Of a stretch of 64,000 nt of DNA, positions 59,973-64,000 are shown piece after piece. The stretch's first letter is position 1; each line of letters opens with the position of its first letter. The DNA lies in assembly GCA_045106195.1 (NCBI GenBank), contig JBGCEH010000016.1, positions 1 to 64,000 on the forward strand. The letters run 5' to 3'. The stretch is from Granulosicoccus sp045106195. GTDB taxonomy: Bacteria > Pseudomonadota > Gammaproteobacteria > Granulosicoccales > Granulosicoccaceae. The notes under the pieces were generated by a model. It was not told the DNA's origin. It searched no databases and saw only the letters and a list, made by a program, of their open reading frames with translations. The position numbers and the translations under genes are program-made.

Positions 59973-62684
59973 ATGCGCGACGATGATCACCAGACGACCG
60001 AGAGGCGGGCTGATCATGAGGTTCGCCAGGCTATCCACAACATACAGAATCGTTTTCTGGAACGTGTCAGTGACAGAGTTGCGCGCGGGCTATCACTGCG
60101 CGAATTGAGCGAAGAGCTGATCGTCGAAGCACTCAGGCTGACCGATGCGGTTTATGGGTGTGTTCTTCGCCCGGTCAATGATCAAACGCTGACCCTCGAT
60201 GCCGCGATCTGTGTAAGTTCCAGGGGCAACATTTCACGACAGCACGACAGTTTGCTGGAGAACCGACCCGATAACGTAATGAAGGATGTTATCGATGTAT
60301 TAAAGCCGACGTTTTCAAATGCTGCCGACGATACCGATCTGCGCAACCTTCCACGTGGGCATCCACGCATTTATTCCTATGCTATTTGTCCTATTCACGA
60401 ACAAGGCTCACTGAAAGCACTTTTACTTATAGCCAACGCAAGACACAGATTTGACCTTGTGCTTATAAAGCGTTTGCAGACGATGCTGGACGCCTTTATT
60501 CGTGTACATATCAACAGTATTATCAATCGAGGCATCAACAACATAATTGCCGGTGTTGGTGATACCAACAGACAATTACTCAGTTTGCTGGAAGCATCGT
60601 TCAACGCTGTTCTGAGCGTTGATGATAACCTGAATATCACAGCATTCAACCCTGGTTGCGAGCGGCTTTTCTGTGTGGATACCGGTAGCGCATTAGGTAC
60701 TTCCCTGAAACTGTTTCTCTCTCACGATACACTGGACACCATCCAGAAGAATGCGGCAGACTACAGTTATTCGTTACGGACCAACGATGAAAGACCGTAT
60801 AGGGTCAGTGATACTGAAGCCATTAAATCAGATTCACAGCGTATACCCGTTGAGCTAACCGTCTTTCATTCACGCGTGCGCGAGCGTGTTTATACGACTA
60901 TCGTACTGAACGATATCAGTGGTCGTATACAGAGCGCAGCTGAATTGCAAAGTGCATTGGTACAGTACAGAACACTCACTCAGCTGGCACCCGTAGGCAT
61001 CATCAAGCTTGATGATCAATGGCTATGCGAGTACGCTAATGACATGTGGTGTCGATTGAGCTCACTCACCGCTGAGGGTAACCAGGGTAGTGGCTGGATC
61101 GAAGGCATCCACATGGATGACCAGGCAATAACCCTTACTGACATGCGACGCTGCCAGGAGAAAGGGGAAACATACCGTGCAGTCATACGGCTCAACAGTG
61201 CCGGTAATACGACCTCTTGGGCGAGTATCAATGCAACGGCACTAGTCAATAACCTGGGAACGTTTACCGGTAGTCTTATCGTGATCATGGATATCACGGA
61301 GCAATACGAAGCAGAGCAACGCTTTAAGCAAATTGCCCATCATGATGCCCTTACCGGTCTACCTAACAGGACGCGGTTTCTTGAGCATCTGCATGGTTCG
61401 CTAGCTCAACGTAGCGTTCATGGCATCGTGTGTCTACTTTTCATCGATCTGGATGGCTTCAAGGCCATAAACGATACGCTGGGCCATGACGCTGGCGATG
61501 AGCTGCTGGTACAGGTCGCACAACGTTTGCGACAGACGGTGGGAGATTCGGATACTGTCGCACGCCTCGGTGGTGATGAGTTTACCGTTACGCTTAAGGA
61601 ACTGGAGACTGCCAAGGATGCGAGTACAGTGGCCGATGCGGTGGTGCACTCGATTCGACAGCCCTTTTTACTGGAACAAGAAGAAGTGTATGTCTCTGCG
61701 AGTATCGGTATTGCGATGGCAACCGGCCTTAATTCCGACACGACCTCCGATGCCAATAGTCTTATAAAACAGGCCGATATCGCCTTGTATCGGGCCAAGC
61801 TATCTGGCAGGTCCAGACATGTATTCTTTACACCCGAACTGGATCAGGCACAACGCGACAGATCAGTACTGATTACCAGCTTACGCCGGGCGGTAGACCG
61901 GCAGGATTTCGAACTTTTCTACCAGCCACAGTTACTGATAAAGGAAAACAAGGTGCTGGGTTTTGAGGCTCTATTACGCTGGCCTCAGGAGTCCGGTGAA
62001 CACATGAGCCCAGGCTCTTTCATTGATGTACTGGAAGAGACCGGTTTGATAGGAGAACTGGGCGAATGGGCGATCTCGCAGGCCTGTGCACAACATCGGA
62101 TTTGGTTGCGCAGAGGCTTGATCAGTCCGGCAACCACTATGTCAGTCAACGTGTCTGCACGCCAGCTCAGCACACCTAATTTTGCTCATCACATTACTAC
62201 CATCCTGGAACGACACTCCATGCGTCCAGATAGCCTTATTCTGGAAATTACTGAATCGGCACTGGTGCAGACCATTGAGACAGATATCATCAATGAGATC
62301 AAGGCACTGGGTGTGCAGATCTCACTGGATGATTTTGGTACCGGTTATTCATCATTGGCCTACCTCAGTCAGCTACCACTGGACCATCTCAAGATCGATC
62401 GTTCCTTTATCGCTGATATCGAACGCTTTCCGCATGCTGTAGCCGTGGTTAAAAGCATCATTGCACTGGCCAAGACTTTGGGTATTCGCGTCATTGCAGA
62501 GGGTGTTGAGAGCGCTACCGTGCTTCCACTACTGGACAATGAAGGTTGCGAGGGTTACCAAGGGTACTACTTTTCCGAACCTCTACCTGCCAGAGCGATG
62601 GCGGCCAGACTAGAGAGCGCGCAAACGGTGACTCTTAGCCATTACGCCAACTTCATCGATCTGGGTGGGCCGCTTACGGCATAG
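59973..62684 (+). CDS. GAF-PAS-GGDEF-EAL c-di-GMP regulator
   Basis: Cytoplasmic dual-domain cyclic-di-GMP enzyme, 903 residues. Order: a GAF-like domain (about 20-175), two PAS domains (about 205-325 and 330-440, the second ending GSLIVIMDITEQYEAEQ), GGDEF (about 450-610) and EAL (about 625-890). The GGDEF motif is intact in ARLGGDEFTV, but the inhibitory RxxD site upstream is GDSD, so product inhibition there is unlikely. EAL is intact: GFEALLRWPQ, EITESALV, DDFGTGYSSLAYL and IAEGVESA. Both activities are possible. No membrane segment. Confidence 0.96.
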   Translation: MRDDDHQTTERRADHEVRQAIHNIQNRFLERVSDRVARGLSLRELSEELIVEALRLTDAVYGCVLRPVNDQTLTLDAAICVSSRGNISRQHDSLLENRPDNVMKDVIDVLKPTFSNAADDTDLRNLPRGHPRIYSYAICPIHEQGSLKALLLIANARHRFDLVLIKRLQTMLDAFIRVHINSIINRGINNIIAGVGDTNRQLLSLLEASFNAVLSVDDNLNITAFNPGCERLFCVDTGSALGTSLKLFLSHDTLDTIQKNAADYSYSLRTNDERPYRVSDTEAIKSDSQRIPVELTVFHSRVRERVYTTIVLNDISGRIQSAAELQSALVQYRTLTQLAPVGIIKLDDQWLCEYANDMWCRLSSLTAEGNQGSGWIEGIHMDDQAITLTDMRRCQEKGETYRAVIRLNSAGNTTSWASINATALVNNLGTFTGSLIVIMDITEQYEAEQRFKQIAHHDALTGLPNRTRFLEHLHGSLAQRSVHGIVCLLFIDLDGFKAINDTLGHDAGDELLVQVAQRLRQTVGDSDTVARLGGDEFTVTLKELETAKDASTVADAVVHSIRQPFLLEQEEVYVSASIGIAMATGLNSDTTSDANSLIKQADIALYRAKLSGRSRHVFFTPELDQAQRDRSVLITSLRRAVDRQDFELFYQPQLLIKENKVLGFEALLRWPQESGEHMSPGSFIDVLEETGLIGELGEWAISQACAQHRIWLRRGLISPATTMSVNVSARQLSTPNFAHHITTILERHSMRPDSLILEITESALVQTIETDIINEIKALGVQISLDDFGTGYSSLAYLSQLPLDHLKIDRSFIADIERFPHAVAVVKSIIALAKTLGIRVIAEGVESATVLPLLDNEGCEGYQGYYFSEPLPARAMAARLESAQTVTLSHYANFIDLGGPLTA

Positions 62685-63092
62685 TCTATTGCGGTAACGG
62701 CTCAACCAGCTTGTATTGGCATTAAGGTGATAGCGCATGAGTTCATCGATACACGCTTGCGGTACACCAGCGATTGGTTCGGAAAGTGATTGCTGCGTGT
62801 CCTGGAGATGTGGCCAACGATACTCATGCCATGAAAAAACCGGTACGCCCTCGTAGATAAGTTGATACTCAACTGCAACCGCATTGGGAATCTGATTGAC
62901 CACGTTGTACAAATTGGCTGTTGATGCGAACTTGACGATCCGCGTTCTTGCGCTGGGTGACTCCCAGTCAAGACTATACTCGTCACCCGTCAATTGCTGC
63001 TCGTGATGACGAACCAGTTCGCTGATCATTGAGCTCAACACTTCAAAATCCACATCTGAAGGTTGACGCTGCCAGTCATTCGCACTCTGCAT
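62610..63092 (-). CDS. Hypothetical 160-aa protein
   Basis: Soluble, charged, with VKFASTANLYNVVNQIPNAV and GVPVFSWHEYRWPHLQDTQQ. No family recognised. Its C-terminal 25 codons lie antisense to the end of the GGDEF-EAL gene (75-bp convergent overlap), which weakens the call for that tail. The amino-terminal part is outside any other gene and looks coding. It is 160 bp from ubiD, on the same strand. Confidence 0.55.
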   Translation of the reverse strand: MQSANDWQRQPSDVDFEVLSSMISELVRHHEQQLTGDEYSLDWESPSARTRIVKFASTANLYNVVNQIPNAVAVEYQLIYEGVPVFSWHEYRWPHLQDTQQSLSEPIAGVPQACIDELMRYHLNANTSWLSRYRNRLCRKRPTQIDEVGVMAKSHRLRAL

Positions 63093-63252
63093 TTGCTGGA
63101 ATCTGTTCCACGAACAAGCTAAGGAAAACGGTGGTCAGCAAATCCATTGCCTTTTCAAGTCAGCAATAATACGGGAGCTTATGATGGTTGAGTTATCAAT
63201 ACACAGTCTTTAACAACTTGTGTACGGGTACATGGGTTACATGACTGTACGA

Positions 63253-64000
63253 CTATCCTAAACCCAATGTCGGCCACAGGTCGTCAATTTTGGACTTGAC
63301 CTCATCACTCATACTGATCGGTTCTCCCCACTCACGATCCGTCTCTCCCGGCAATTTGTTGGTAGCATCCATTCCCATCTTTGAACCCAGCCCGGATACC
63401 GGTGAGGCAAAATCCAGATAATCGATAGGCGTGTTTTCTATCAGCGTTGTGTCACGTGCAGGATCCATCCTCGTCGTAATCGCCCAGATAACATCTTCCC
63501 AGGAACGCGCATCGACGTCGTCATCCACCACAATGACAAATTTGGTGTACATGAATTGCCGCAGAAAACTCCACACACCCATCATCACGCGTTTGGCATG
63601 GCCGGGATATTGTTTTTTCATACTCACTACCGCCATTCGATACGAACAGCCTTCAGGTGGAAGATAGAAATCAACAATTTCGGGAAACTGTTTCTGAAGG
63701 ATGGGCACAAACACCTCGTTTAACGCCACACCAAGAATAGCTGGCTCATCAGGTGGACGTCCTGTGTAGGTGGAATGATAAATCGGATCGTTTCGATGAG
63801 TGACACGCTCGACTTTGAAAACCGGGAAGTCATCCACCTCATTGTAGTAGCCCGTGTGATCTCCAAAGGGGCCTTCCGGTGCCATCTCGCCCGGGTACAG
63901 GAAACCTTCCAGTACGAATTCTGCCGACGCCGGCACTTGTAGATCTGACAACTGCGCCGTTGCTAGCAAAGTGCGCTCACCTCGCAATAAACCCGCAAAG
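63253..64000 (-). CDS. ubiD: 3-octaprenyl-4-hydroxybenzoate decarboxylase UbiD (partial)
   Basis: prFMN-dependent decarboxylase of ubiquinone synthesis. The visible C-terminal 248 codons are open to the right edge, so the N-terminus lies outside the window. APEGPFGDHTGYYNEVDDFP, YHSTYTGRPPDEPAILG, DFYLPPEGCSYRMAVV and AKRVMMGVWSFLRQFMYTKF match Escherichia coli UbiD closely. The E-D-E catalytic set is partly visible here. It is unlinked to ubiE-ubiJ-ubiB at 43-47 kb. Confidence 0.97.
   Translation of the reverse strand, partial: FAGLLRGERTLLATAQLSDLQVPASAEFVLEGFLYPGEMAPEGPFGDHTGYYNEVDDFPVFKVERVTHRNDPIYHSTYTGRPPDEPAILGVALNEVFVPILQKQFPEIVDFYLPPEGCSYRMAVVSMKKQYPGHAKRVMMGVWSFLRQFMYTKFVIVVDDDVDARSWEDVIWAITTRMDPARDTTLIENTPIDYLDFASPVSGLGSKMGMDATNKLPGETDREWGEPISMSDEVKSKIDDLWPTLGLG

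Noticed and set aside
1..64000. CRISPR arrays, tRNA or rRNA genes, intact transposases
   Set aside because: No regularly spaced repeats, clover-leaf-like sequences or transposase motifs were seen on either strand.

Overview
The window looks like a piece of a gammaproteobacterial chromosome. The housekeeping genes have gammaproteobacterial sequence and order: hslV-hslU-DUF971-ubiE-ubiJ-ubiB, lptM-lysA-dapF-DUF484-xerC, argH, hemD, polA, uvrD and ubiD. Base composition is moderately GC-rich by eye. A sugar-type ABC importer, a TRAP dicarboxylate/keto-acid-type transporter and many sensor kinases suggest a free-living, probably aquatic heterotroph. A Granulosicoccus-like lineage is only a guess. 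No rRNA, tRNA, CRISPR array or intact insertion sequence was seen.

Layout. 1-4361: a leftward ABC sugar-importer operon (ATPase, binding protein, two permeases) with a perfect 18-bp palindrome upstream that matches the GntR/LacI-family operator core. 4637-8253: polA and a divergent LOG-family nucleotide hydrolase. 8423-19346: a signalling block. A hybrid histidine kinase is divergent from a three-gene rightward cluster made of a PhnD-like periplasmic binding protein, a second hybrid kinase, and a 1471-residue protein joining two rhodanese domains, a YidC/Oxa1-like membrane module and an ATP-grasp plus phosphohistidine module of the PEP synthase/rifampin phosphotransferase type. This is the best candidate for an undescribed system in the window. 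19762-26925: sppA and a TRAP transporter whose large permease carries a long coiled-coil tail.

27270-31207 is an accessory and decaying stretch. It has small secreted proteins, a SnoaL-like gene and a LysR gene fused head-to-head by a deletion, a frameshifted Asp/Glu-racemase remnant, and a collapsed hipB-hipA pair, followed by an intact HpaI-type aldolase. 31291-36482 carries a DUF6502 protein, a lipoprotein, two exported proteins (one hydrolase-like with a YfaP-like domain) and a flavodoxin-like protein. 36549-43446 holds uvrD, an aldo/keto reductase, a DUF938 methyltransferase, an MscS channel with a previously uncounted 47-residue membrane protein upstream, and a beta-carbonic anhydrase.

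43555-49117 is the ubiquinone/HslVU cluster. 49217-52148 holds accessory genes, including a Bor/Iss-family lipoprotein, sitting between hslV and xerC. 52245-56280 is the lysine/peptidoglycan-precursor cluster. The right end has an esterase, argH, hemD, a GAF-PAS-GGDEF-EAL protein, a small unknown protein and the 3' part of ubiD, which runs off the edge. A short palindromic repeat occurs in four intergenic places in the left 20 kb.
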